DNA of 64,000 nucleotides from Hybos culiciformis (Eukaryota; Arthropoda; Insecta; Diptera; Hybotidae): NCBI GenBank assembly GCA_964007475.1, contig OZ023274.1, positions 54,641,678 to 54,705,677 of the forward strand, read 5' to 3'. Shown piece by piece: positions 30,656 to 42,935 of this stretch (position 1 is its first letter; each line of letters starts with the position of its first letter). The notes under the pieces were generated by a model. It saw only the letters and a program-made list of their open reading frames with translations, ran no database searches and was not told where the DNA came from. The position numbers and the translations under genes were made by a program.

Positions 30656-30872
30656 CATAGATTAAGAATACAACAAGATGGGAAGTTTCATACAACATTT
30701 TTTCAGTCTTTTTTGATATTTTATTGTGAAGGTGTTAGTAAAACTAAATAAAATTCTTTTCATACATTGATAATTATCACGTATTTTATTTTGTTTTACT
30801 AACACATTGACTTAAAAATACCAAAAATAATGTTGTATGAAGCTTCCCATCTTGGTGTATTCTTAATCTATG
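30656..30872. mobile_element. Hairpin-type MITE, 217 bp, direct repeat CTATAAC at both ends
   Basis: Long inverted repeats of about 45 bases (CATAGATTAAGAATACA... with GATGGGAAG and CATACAACATT) form the arms. A second inner pair is GTGTTAGTAAAAC / GTTTTACTAACAC. The 7-base string CTATAAC lies directly at both edges (30649-30655 and 30873-30879) and is probably the target duplication. It has no coding capacity and the superfamily is not assigned. Confidence 0.7.
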
Positions 30873-30879
30873 CTATAAC

Positions 30880-33800
30880 TTGACAGTTATTGAAATAATA
30901 TTATTTTAATGATCGATACATTTATGAAATTTAAATTTATTTATGTTGAGAATTATATATTAATTAAAAAAAAAAAAAATGTTTTATGTAAAGTTCGACA
31001 AAAAGAAATAATTAAAATAACTTTATCCCCTACCAATTTTCCAACTATGATTTCCCTTATAATTTTACTTGCTTTCTACCTGTATTTTTATTAATTTTCC
31101 ATATAATGTCAAACCTGTTAAAATTCGACTCATTAATAATACTTGCGCCCCGTACACTGGGATGACGTACAAAAAACTTACTGTTAACATTATGTCATAT
31201 TTATACACTTCATTTAATTAAAACACGATTATTTTTCTTTAATTACAATTTTTCTCTTCATTTTAATGGAACATTTTTGAATTAAAAAAAAGTTTATTCA
31301 GGTCCTTAGACAAAAAAAAAAGATATATTCTTATGTATATACTTTTTTTTTTTAAATTTTCAGATTTTTTTTTTCCGTTCTTAAACACATAAAATAAACG
31401 ATTTTGTTGAACTCAAATGTTTTAGCATAAAATTAAATAAATAAATATATAGTGTTCCATTAAAAAAGAATAATTTAAAAAAATAAATTTTTATTACCCA
31501 ACCTGTTGTATAGAGTATTAATAATTTAAAAATGTGTTTTGAAATGTTTAAAATTTCAAAATATGTTGGGATTGAATTATCTTTTATTATTTTGATCTGA
31601 GTTCAAATACACCTCACTCATATGTTTATCTCTTTTGTCCAAAATGTATATACATTCAATTGCTTCTCTAATGACATAACGAAGACGTCATTAAATAATC
31701 CGTAAGAAAAGGAAAATAATACTTGTAAAAAACTAAATTTATTTTTTATAGTATTTTGTGCTGAGAGATGAATTCAGGCTTATGATTTTCTCGTTATTTA
31801 GATTTTTTCTTAAATGACAACAAAGGCAAGAAATAATAAGTAAATTGTATAAGAGAAATTCAGATCTAATAACCGTGCAACGTTATTATTTTAGCAATAC
31901 TCTGTAACATTTTATTCTAAATAAAATATGTAACGATAGGTCAATTAATTATATAGTTTTTACCTGTAGATAAAAGAAGAAAAAAATTGGGTATACTTAA
32001 TAATGCAAGAGAAAATTGTATCCCCAATTTCTTTTGGGGTGTTTTTTTTATTGTTAAAGAGCTTCTGATTGACCTTATGATTACAATTTTTTGAATTTCT
32101 TATTTGAGTTTTTTGATAAAAAAAAGATCAAGAGCTTTTAAGTTTTTTGTATATCGAAATCTGCTTTGAATTCTGAAAGATAAAAATTGAAGATATTGAC
32201 TTTGATTTTTTTTATATAAATATAGCGGCCTTGTAAAATAAAGAAACTTGACAGATTGTGTTAAAAGCAGAACTTATGCGAAAAAAGTATTTCAATCCTA
32301 AATCTCTGGTTGTAGAAAATCATTGCCTTTCATTAGATTTATTTCAATAATATTTCTTATGCTCACTTCATTTTTAATTTTCAATAAATGAGTCTACTAA
32401 AACCTATTGTTCTTCAGTAAGTAGACGGAAATTAAATTTTATTTTTCCTGTTTGAACAACAAGGAAATTAAAAACGATTGTGTCAATATTATAAGTTAAG
32501 TCAATTGATTGGAAAATAATTTAAAGTCAAAATAATAACAACATATTTCTCATTCCCCATAAAATAAAATAAATTATCTAATTGTGAAAGAAAAATAAAA
32601 ATTATAATATTAGAAGAAAAAAAAAAATACACAAATATTATACACACAAATTATGCTTTAATTGAAATTAAAAAAGTTCTTCAAAAGCGAAATATTGGTA
32701 TACTTAAAATATTTATTAAAAAAATTTGTATTTTTCTTTGATCCTATACATAATATATTTTTTTCTGTTTGTGCATTATTGAGAAAAATTATATATATAA
32801 AGTATATTTATATGTTCAAGCACAAACAAAAAAAAAAAAGAAAAAAGGAAAATTTAACAAATCAAAACTTAAAAGAAAATTTTAGAGAATTTAAAGATAT
32901 AAAAAATTTTAAATATTAAAAAAAAATAATTCTTTTGGGTCCAAGAATTTGTTTAAAAAAATATACTATTTAAATAGAAATTTATCTTTGATTGAATATT
33001 AATATTATATCCAGGCTTTTAGATTTTTATATTCACTTTATTATTTCCCTCATACACCTTTGAACTCCTGTATTTATATCGAGCACAAAATGTCGATAAT
33101 AGTTAATTCACAAAAAATATATTTTCACATTTTAAAGCACTTCAACAACTTCAAAGAGTTTTATTTCAATTTCTTCAATCAATTTGAATTTATAAAAAAT
33201 TGAAAATTAATATTATACAGTGAACTAAATTGGCATTTTATTTTGTTTTCTAAACCAAGTTCTCGACATTTGCTACAGCTTAAAAAAAAAAAAGCTTTGA
33301 GTTACTTTATTATACATTATAGTCTGCAGAAATAGTAATGAAAAAATTAATTTCGGAAATTTCCAAAGTTAGAAAATATAAAATCTAATTCATATTTTAG
33401 AATCTCTTTTATATTTTGGATTTCAGTGTCATTTATTTCAAAATTTGAAGCATCTCATGCATTATTTAAATTGTCTTATTGCATGTTGGGTTTTTCTAAT
33501 ATATAATGTTTGATGTTTATAAAAGAAAGCGATATATGGTTTTTTTTTTTATAGTGGATCAAAATTCTTATCTTACTTCAAAATAATTGCTTTATAATAA
33601 CAACTGTAGGAAATTTATAAACAAGTTTTATGCTTATTTTTTGACCATTTTTGTGTGTCATAAACTTTTATGTTATAACATAAAGATATGAATATTTTCT
33701 AAGATATGGACAAGAGATTTTTATGTTCTTTTTTAAGAGAAAATTTGATTTTTAAGAATTTTGAAGTTATATGTAGATTTGTATATTTTTCTTGATCTAT

Positions 33801-36800
33801 GTACTATACTGTAAAACTTTAAAAAGTTCTGTAAAGATGGGATCCATAAAGTTTAATATATCAGTTATTTTTTGGAGTGGGCCACCGGTGGCGGAATTTT
33901 AATGTTTTTAATACTGTAACTTCAGATCATAAATATACACTTATTTTATATAAAAAAAAGTTCCAGGACTGTCCGAATGAATAACATATTGCTTCTCGCT
34001 GACCGAGTCCTGACTAAATTGAATTAAAGACATTTTATTAAAAAAATAATTAACAAAATCTATCCTCAATCCGCAACCCTGTTCTTCACAATCCCATAAT
34101 AATATTAATATATTGAAAAGTTTGGTAGCCCTGAAAATCTAATGTTGCCATTATTGCTACTATAGCTTAGTATTATTAAATTTATTTTCTTTATGTTAAA
34201 AAATAAAACAACTTTATATTGGTTTAATTTCAAAGTTTGAAGTTTTTTTTTTTTTGAAAGCATAATAGCAGGAATTTAACTCTTCAAAGTTTTTACAAGG
34301 AAATAACTTATTTTCTAAAAAAGAAAAACAAAAGTCTTAAATCTTAATTTGATCCTCTTTTATGTAATAATAACGTTTATTTAAATTAAATAAATTAAAA
34401 AAAAAAACAAAAGAGCTAAAGTTAATTTTCGATGTCAAAGCAATAATGTTGTTTTCTTTTTAACAGAAAGTTAAATTGGTTTTTCTGAAACCAAAAGAAA
34501 GATTTTTCCTTGGAAAAAAAAAGAAAGATTTAATGATATTTTGACAAGAAAAAATATGTTCACACATATATGTTTCTGTAGTTTTTATGAAGAAATATAC
34601 CCTAAAAATAAAGTTTTAACGTTTAGAAATTTTTTTTTGCTCTTTGTTGAACGAAAATCCAAAAAAAAACTATTTTTTTTTCTTATTAGAAACAACAGGT
34701 CTCTCTTGAAAACATCTTGGTATATAATCCATATGTTATTGGGAAATAAATCAACGATTCTGAAGCAATTTCTTGCTTTTAATAAAATAAGAAAGTATAA
34801 ATCTAGGTTGTAACAGAAAAAAATTATCAATTTGTGGTTTTGATTAGCAAGGACAAAAGATTTTGACATCCCAGTTGAACGAGTTGCAAATTGTAATCTT
34901 TTCGTATGATCTGAAAGTTGGAATTGCCAATATTTTTTCTTATTTTTCCTTAAAATATTTCTTAATGCAATAATAATGTAAATTCTAGAGAAATTTGATT
35001 TTGGTTAAAAATTGTGTTCAAAATAATTGAACAAAAATTTGTATTTCTTTCTTCGATTAACATTTTGTTAAATATTCTTAATAAATAAGTAAGTATTTAT
35101 CAAAAAATTTTTTAATTTGTTAATAGTATTACAAACCATATTTATTTGGAAATTGTAATTCTTAAATAAACCATTTTACTAATGAAAATACCATTAAACA
35201 TTATTATATATAGGTATAGTTTGAAAAACTTATATGTAATAATATTTAGGTTTTTTTTTTGGAATTTTATTTCCTTCGTCAACTGTTTTCATCAAAATTA
35301 TATTGTGTAGGTATATATAATATTTTTTAGATTGAAATGGGCTTAACTTATTATTTATTAATAAAATTCAATAATATTTTGTTGACATTATTTTGGTCAA
35401 ATAAATCAAAAAATTAAAACAGGCGGGAGCCGATATTGATGATTTTTTCCAGCGATTAATTTTTTTTTATTAATTAGAAAACATAGCGCGACGAAGCGCA
35501 GCATGATTATTGCTATTGATAAATGAATAAAAATACTAGGTAATAAAATATTTTTTTCAAAAAATCAGCAGAAATATAATATATAATATAATATATTATT
35601 GATATTTTTTTTATTAATTTCCGTAGTGTTGATTAGAAACATATATATTTTATTCCTTTTAAAACTGATTTTAAGCCGCACTTATTTATTTATCTAAATT
35701 CCCAACCTTTCAATATAAAGTTTCGTTCTTGCTTTAATAGAATATATTAAAGAGTTTTGATTCGATTAAGTGGGTCTGAAACCTTAAAAAATAATATTTT
35801 TCACGATTTTTTATAAGAAAAATTCTTATTGCTAGTTATTAGTGAACTATTCAATTTATTGTTTAATACAAAGTGATTTATTTTTGTGTTGTTTACACAT
35901 AAATCATAAAAAATTTTTCTTATTCATTCATTCTTTTTTTATTTTTTATTTTTTTTCTAATTAAAATTTATGATTTAATAAATAATAAACAAGAACATAC
36001 TATATTTTTGGAAAAAGAAAAAAAAAATATTAGAAAAAATTAAAAACAAAATTCTATTATATTTTTCGTTTTAAAAATAGAAATTGTATAAATATAGAAA
36101 AACACAAAGAAAATACATCATATAGTAAAATTCTAATGAACTTAACCAATTGTCAGTTTTGTCATGATTAAACAATTTCCGTTTTTATATTAGCTCTAAT
36201 TAGTTCACACTTGTTTACTATTTAGTTTTTAAATATAAAATAAAAATTTTCTTTTAAATATATTTTAGAATTAGATTTTTATTCACACATAATCATTAAA
36301 ACCACTCAAATGTATAATGTCAAGAACTATAATTTTGCTGATATTCGTAAAAATTAAAGTCCATTTTTGGAGTAAACCTGTAAGCTTCTGAACCAATGAA
36401 CCAATTAGGACGAAACCGATAGCATTGGAAAGGCTATTTTCCGTAGATTGTTTTAGGCTCTTTTTCATGACATTCGCCTTTTTTCCTACTTCACTTCATG
36501 AAAACGAAAAAAATGTGTTCCAACTCTTATTTATTCATATAAAAAAGTTATCTGATGCTTTTTTTCATTGGCCTTTTGACATATTTGCCATTTCAAACAT
36601 AAAATAACTCTTTTTTTTTGTTTGTGATGTTGAAAAAGCAGTGAAAAAATGCATGAAAAAGGAATGTGTAAAACCGGTATAAGAAAACTAATAATATTTT
36701 TCGAATTTTTCTTTTTAATTTTCAATTTCATTGTTTTATTCAAATTAAATGTAAATATAAGGAAAAACTATATATTATTCAATTAAAATACTATGCCCTT

Positions 36801-39800
36801 ATTTTTTCTTTTTGCTAAATACAGAATCTTGTTTGAAAATTTATATAAAAAATAGATAATAATAATTTAAAATCTTTCATTTTATTATACATTTTATTTT
36901 ATTTATATATTTTTTTAATGAATAAATGAGGGTGTCTCTTTGTATTTTTAAAAACATTAAACTTAATAAAAAAATCTTTAATTTTTAAGTAAATAAAAAT
37001 AATATAAAAATAAATTTTCATATTTTTTGTTTGAAAACAATTACAAAAAAGAAATCATATCAAAAGATTTTATTTATATTGCTTAAAGAGTTTCCTTCTG
37101 ATTTTCTTTTGGGGGGTTTTTTTTTCTTCTGATTATAAGCAATTCTTCATTATCACGCGCATTAGATTAAATTTAAAGAGGGTCTCATATCTCATATAAA
37201 AATCCTAAAAAAATAATTTATTGAAAATTGTTGGTAAAATAAGCAGATCAAAATTTTTCTCTATAGGAACTCTTTTAGTGTATATTTTAATATTATTAAC
37301 TTTGATTTTTTGATCGAGTTTAATTAACTTTAAAATCCAAAACCATTTGATTTGCAATTGCAACTAATGCTAGAATCCGTACGAATTATTACTAAGTATA
37401 TATTATTTCTAGAAATTGAAGAGAAAAGGTAAAGAAAAAATATGATATTTATGTACATAATTATTTATGAGTATGCTTGAAGAAATGGACAAACAATTTA
37501 TCCTCCAAATATGATTGTTCCCGTCTTCTACGAAAGTAATCTCTACTTGGTATACATCGCATTGGATTTTTATTTTTTTTTTAAGAACAAATACTTTTAA
37601 TTATTATCCCGCAAACGATGTAATGAATGAGTTAAATGAATTAGGTACTTATCAAAATTTATTATAAAAAGAAAATTTATATAAATATAAAAAAAATCTT
37701 TAATGAGTTTACTTTAAAAAATTCTAATATTTTTTTGCCAAGAGAAGAGAACAAAATAAAAAAAAAAAGCATTATTAAAAGAGTTGAAGGTAATTGATTA
37801 TAAGGGAATTTTATTGTAAATTTTGTAAAACTGATTAGTCACGTGTACTGTTGATTTTTCTTCGTTTTTTTTTTTCGAAGCAAGTTTTTGACTTTTCATT
37901 TAAGTTGATGTGTATTTTGATGGAAAATTAAACGATTTAATGTTGCAAAAAAAAAAAAATTCAATAAAATTAAAATTCAATTTCACGCGACCTTGTAGCG
38001 CGATATTAAATTGATTAGTGTAATTATTTTTTTTAATTATGTTTGAAAATAATATTATTATATTGAAATAAATCAGTGGATCAAGATCATGGATTAGAGA
38101 GTAACAGTTTTCTTTAAATCCCTAAAATAAAAATATACTATCTGTATAATAAAATCAATCTCTGATTCTCTGTCTGTTTGTCTGTAAACTTCTTAAAATC
38201 ATACAGAAAGAAGCATTCTATGGTAAAAGAAAATTAAATTATAAATTCAAATTGATTATTTATTCTAAAAAAGAAACAATAATCAAAAATTTATATAATG
38301 TATGTAGAAAATTCAACAAGTTATGAAATGAAATAAAAAAATTAAAAAAAAAAAAAATTTTCGTTGTATTCTACGTTGGGATTTCCCTTTAATTCTTCAT
38401 TTTCTACTCTTTATTATAAATGTGTGTATAGGTTTCTTTTATTTAACCAATTTCCCTGAAAAAATAATTTTCATATTTTTTTTTAAATAGAAATATAATC
38501 TTCAAGTTATTTGGTTCGAAGGTAGGTATATATTTTTAATTCAATCAACTGTGAAAGAATATTTTTGCTGTTATAATTTTAAGTGAACCATATAATGAAA
38601 AAAACAATTTTGTTTTTTTGGTATTATTATATTAATGTGCGGTATCAAATAAAATATTGATATCTTATGTGACACAAGTGACAAATTAAATTACATAATA
38701 AATATTTATAATTTTAGAGAATTTTTTTTTTCATTGTACCCTCATTAAAAATGAATATTCAATGAATGGAATTTGTTACACTTTCTAGATCAAAAATTAA
38801 AATTTTTTTATTATTTTAATATACATTAATATTTTAATAAAAATATTATTATTAGTAATTATATTTTTTATTTTAAGAATAAATTAACTATTAATTAATA
38901 AACACATTAATTTTCTTAAATGAATGTTTGGAAATCAAACAACAGTGTGCGAAATTGAAGTGGAATTGCCCTGATAACTATATTCATTAAAGTTCATTGG
39001 AGATTCGATGAAAACAAATTAAATTTTGATCAAAAATCACTAATTTGTCAATATATAATCACTAATTTGTCAATATATAAAGAAATAAATAAAATATAAT
39101 TCGATATTCATTTTGTTAATCAATAAGAATTGTTGGAATATCAATCTTAGCTTTATAATACTAGAAAATGTTCCATGTTTAATTATACATATCTCTATTT
39201 CGTACTTTATTTAAGTACATTATCAAGTTTCAAATATTTGTCAAATTACTAATATACATTAATAATGCAGCACATCATTTAATGGTTTATCTGTTTGAAA
39301 ATATTTGATGTTTGAACGGAAAAAAAAAATTTGCTCAACACGACCAATGATCAAATTTCTGAATATAAACGAATTCCTAATAGGAGATCTATAACAACAA
39401 ATAACTTTTAAGTGCATGGACTTTGAATATAATCGGTTCAGCTTTCATGCAAAAAAAAACAGCAAAGATTTGAGTTAAAACCCCATTAATTTTAACAAAT
39501 TAGCAAACACTATTTCAAGTTATATATAATTTCTCTTATTAAAAACCCTCAATCAAGATAAAGCTTCGATAAAATTTTCAAAACATAATAATTGTGAAAC
39601 TTTATTAACCTATTCGTTGAACGCCAATTCAGGTAATTATTTATTCAAATAATAATTACTAGATATAGGAATTATAATATATCATGTGTAGATTTGGTTT
39701 TTATTCTTATTAAAAAAAAATCAATTTAATAAATGGCGCCAAAATAACACTACACGTCACAAACTATTAACTATAGCAATTTATGGTAAAAATTTATATT

Positions 39801-39810
39801 ACGCAGAGAT
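30880..39810. other. KCNQ intron, AT-rich, no gene recognised
   Basis: About 9 kb of intron of the canonical KCNQ isoform, upstream of the alternative first exon. It holds homopolymers and short chance open frames. A perfect palindrome GCCACCGGTGGC lies at 33881-33892. A CGCGACGAAGCGC island near 35480-35505 might be the hairpin end of a decayed element, and a TCTGTCTGTTTGTCTG string occurs near 38170. A 26-bp two-copy tandem repeat (ATCACTAATTTGTCAATATA) lies at about 39037-39079. No exon, RNA gene or well-bounded element was recognised. Confidence 0.55.
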
Positions 39811-39812
39811 TA

Positions 39813-40195
39813 GACTGGATAGTAAACTGTCCGGAAAGTAGATCATTGTATGTGTTTTTTATCTGTGTTTGTAAGAAGATAGTTGATTGAGTGTCTTTTT
39901 ACTATCCTGATTTCTATCAAGTTTTTTATCATGTTTTAATTTTTTTGTATTAAATTTTTTTGTTTTTTTTTGAGTACAGTGATAAAAAAAAAACAAGGCA
40001 TACAATTTTTTATTTTGCATGTAAAAGTAAAAAAAAAAAATTTATTCTTTTTTTCTGACTGTGAATATCCAGTCAACTATCTTCTCAACTGTCTTGATTT
40101 AAATCCTGCCAGTTGAGAAGATAGTGAATTCACAATGAATAAAATAATAAAATTTCACCAATACATTTAAGTAAAGATAGTAGAAAAATCCAGTC
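39813..40195. mobile_element. Possible TA-flanked MITE with nested inverted repeats
   Basis: The ends are short inverted repeats GACTGGAT (39813) and ATCCAGTC (ending 40195), flanked by TA dinucleotides on both sides, which fits Tc1/mariner-type insertion. Internally, GAAGATAGTTGA (about 39876) is repeated inverted as TCAACTATCTTC (about 40073) and again as AGTTGAGAAGATAG (about 40111). The short ends make this tentative. Confidence 0.45.
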
Positions 40196-40197
40196 TA

Positions 40198-42570
40198 ACC
40201 TGGGGGTTAGGTACATTATTTTCTCTGTTTTTATAATGAAATTTAATGCTTTTTAGTTTTAAATTATTTATTTATTAAAATAAAAAATGTGTTGAGAAAA
40301 TCCAAAATTATTTATTTTTGCACCTGTAATTTAATTTTATTTTTTTTTTAATTTTTTATTTCGTTCATTATTCATTATATGTTTAGGGATACTAGTATGC
40401 TGGCCACAGTTGCGAAAGGTTATTTTAAAAAATAAAATAGAAAAACTTTATCTAAAAGAAATGAAAATATATAATATTCCCTGTGGAAAATTGACACTGA
40501 CAATACAAACTCTGCTGTTAACTTTTTTGTTTCCATTTCGTTGTAACAATCTTTTTTAATTATTTCAAGATATTATATTTGGCATTGAATAATTTAGGGA
40601 TTTCGACAAAGGTTTATAATATTTAAAATGGAATTTCGAAGCTTTTGGAAGATTTTAATGTCGATGATCCCTGATTCTTAAGTTCGCTGATGTGTAAATA
40701 TTTCTTTGGCTCGCATGGTATTGGTATTCCAACTCGGGATAACAAGTATAGTGATAAGTGTGTGGTTATATTGTGATATATAGTTTTTGAATAGTGATTA
40801 GAAGCTTTTAAAGAAATTTAAAAAAAAATTTAATAAATAAAAAAATAAAAAATCGCCAATAAAAGTCAAAATTGTTTTTAGAATAAATTGTTATCAAAGG
40901 AAAAATAAAATGTTTGCAAAAAAATCATTGTTAACTATTTTTAGCTTTAGTGTGCAAAATAAATGAGCTACAAAAACCGATTTTTTTTTTGCGAGTCTAT
41001 TTTTATTAAATATATCTATGTACTGTGCGTACAAATTTGGCATTATTAACATTTTATAGACATCACAATAACCCACAAGTTAGTTTTAAAAAAACGCATA
41101 TGTCGCGTAACTATTTTTTCATTGTTTTCAAATACGTAAATAAGTGGGTGGTAACTTCAGTGAATGTCTAACTAAATTCTAAATTTAACATAAAAAAAGA
41201 TATAATAAATCCCAAATCGCATTTAAATGTTTTAAATTTAGAATTTTGTTTTCAAAAATATTTCGTTATAATGTTATATTTTTAACTATTTTTGTATTTA
41301 TATTGTCACTTAAATTACTTTAATCACGATTGCATGCGTAAATGTATCGTTTTAATTAAATTTTTTAAATTAATTCAAATAATACTGTAGATTTAGCACA
41401 GGAAAGATTGTTTAATAATTCGATATGAAATATTTTTGATTACGACATTTAGATAACAAAAATAGCTGAATGGCTCCTGCCAAGGATCAATGATACAGAT
41501 AATATTTATATTTAATAAAGCAGTTTAGTAATTCTTAGTATTTTAAATTTTAAATAATATTTAATGTACTAAATTAAAAATTTAATTTAATTCTAAAATT
41601 TAAAGTAAAAGGTTAGTCAAGTCAATATAAAAACGCTTTGAATTTATCTTTTTATCATAGATTTCAAGTACATTATACATAAGCTATTCGCATAACACAT
41701 TAGGTCAAAAATAGAATGTAGTTATTAGTATATAGTTATAATTAAAATGCGAAAATCATTATTTTGAATTTTAATATCAGAGTAATTAATTAGATAACTA
41801 TATTGAGTTCAATTACCTAATATATTTAAATAATTAAACAATTAATTTATTGATATTTAATAGGAACAAAATTTCATTGTGTAATGATTTTATAGAAAAT
41901 ATTACATTTTTATGTTGTTAATTAATATATAATAACATGAAAAACAGGAATATGTTTTTACATACAATTATTATTTTTTTGGTATTAAATATGTAAATAT
42001 GAATGCGCACCGGTTGAAATTCCATTAAAGGCATCACATTTTCATATATTTTGACGCATAAGATATCACAACTTTTTATAAATTTTGTTTCATTTCACTC
42101 TTGATACAAATAATTTTTATGTTAAATTTTGAGCACGAAATTACTTTTCAAAAGTGTACTTTTAAAAAATTCATTATAAGAAATTAAAAAATTTTCTTCT
42201 CAAAATTTAATTACAAAAAAATAAAAAGTACACATAAAACAGCACAGTCCCCCGGGGTCCGAATCTTTTGACCTAATTCGGGTTTATTTTTTGGTTCCAT
42301 AATCTATTTAAGATTTTATAAAAATTTCAAATTTCTATAAATTTTATATGAAAATTATTTAGACTTCCCAGGTTGGCTGAAAGTGAACAAAATTTCACAT
42401 ACTTTGGCATTTAAACGATTGGAAGCCGCAAAAAAAAATCATGGTTATACCCATTTTAGTGTTGGACGGACGGATAGAGAAAAAATTAAAATATTTAAAA
42501 CAGGCTAAAAAATTTTAATTAAATTAAATTAAAACATTTTTAATTTTGAACACAGAAATGTAAAATTATT
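40198..42570. other. KCNQ intron stretch before the peptide gene
   Basis: AT-rich intron. At 42240-42480 there is a less AT-rich patch with CAGTCCCCCGGGGTCCG and GGACGGACGGATAGAG; such GGACGGACGGA strings recur in insect dispersed repeats, but I cannot place it in a family. No open frame of interest was seen. Confidence 0.45.
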
Positions 42571-42576
42571 TTTATT
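42571..42576 (-). promoter_or_regulatory. Poly(A) signal of the nested peptide gene
   Basis: AATAAA on the minus strand, 35 bases after the stop codon of the cysteine-rich peptide frame. The distance and orientation fit use as its polyadenylation signal. Confidence 0.55.
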
Positions 42577-42610
42577 TAACACTATATTGTTTAGTTTTTC
42601 AACAAAATTA

Positions 42611-42814
42611 TTAGAAATCAACAAGAAAACTTCTTCGCAAGGCACAAGAGCATATCAGGTAACCTCTTGCACAATAGAACATTTCATACGGTCTGGTGCA
42701 ATAATCCCTGCAATCATCGTTTTTAGAACATGTTCTTTCATCATCAGCTGCGTTCACTTGGAAAATTACAAAAAACATTAAAAATATTGCAATTTTTATG
42801 TTGAACATTTTCAT
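42611..42814 (-). CDS. Small secreted six-cysteine peptide, CS-alpha/beta type
   Basis: This is a 67-residue precursor in a single exon. Residues 1-22 form a clear signal peptide (basic start, hydrophobic core IAIFLMFFVIF, cleavage likely after VNA). The mature part is about 45 residues with six cysteines at mature positions 7, 13, 17, 26, 33 and 35, spacing C-x5-C-x3-C-x8-C-x6-C-x1-C. The CxxxC and CxC pair is the hallmark of the cysteine-stabilised alpha/beta fold shared by defensins and short arthropod channel-blocking toxins; the x5/x3/x1 spacing is nearer the latter. The mature chain is about neutral, unlike most cationic antimicrobial defensins. The start context CAAAATG is good; TATA box and poly(A) signal are at suitable distances. 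It lies in an intron of KCNQ, on the same strand. Function unknown: host defence, venom or salivary peptide, or endogenous channel modulator are all possible. Confidence 0.82.
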   Translation of the reverse strand: MKMFNIKIAIFLMFFVIFQVNAADDERTCSKNDDCRDYCTRPYEMFYCARGYLICSCALRRSFLVDF

Positions 42815-42927
42815 TTTGTTATATTAATTTACAATTTTTTTTTCTAGATTTAAACAGAACTACCAACTTTAATGTTAGAACTGAAAGTATTTAAACTGTA
42901 ATGATAACTAAAATGAGCAAATACAGC

Positions 42928-42935
42928 TTTTTATA
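42928..42935 (-). promoter_or_regulatory. TATA box of the nested peptide gene
   Basis: TATAAAAA on the minus strand, with an initiator-like TTAGTT about 26 bases downstream (A near 42909). This gives a 5' UTR of roughly 95 bases before the ATG at 42814. The arrangement supports independent transcription of the peptide gene inside the KCNQ intron. Confidence 0.6.

Noticed and set aside
36283..36468. 61-codon minus-strand frame (AIGFVLIGSLVQKL)
   Set aside because: It is slightly less AT-rich and looks a little protein-like, but has no flanking splice sites, signal or family I can identify.
42240..42480. Patch with GGACGGACGGATAG considered as a mobile element
   Set aside because: No inverted ends or target duplication could be found; left as an unclassified repeat-like patch.
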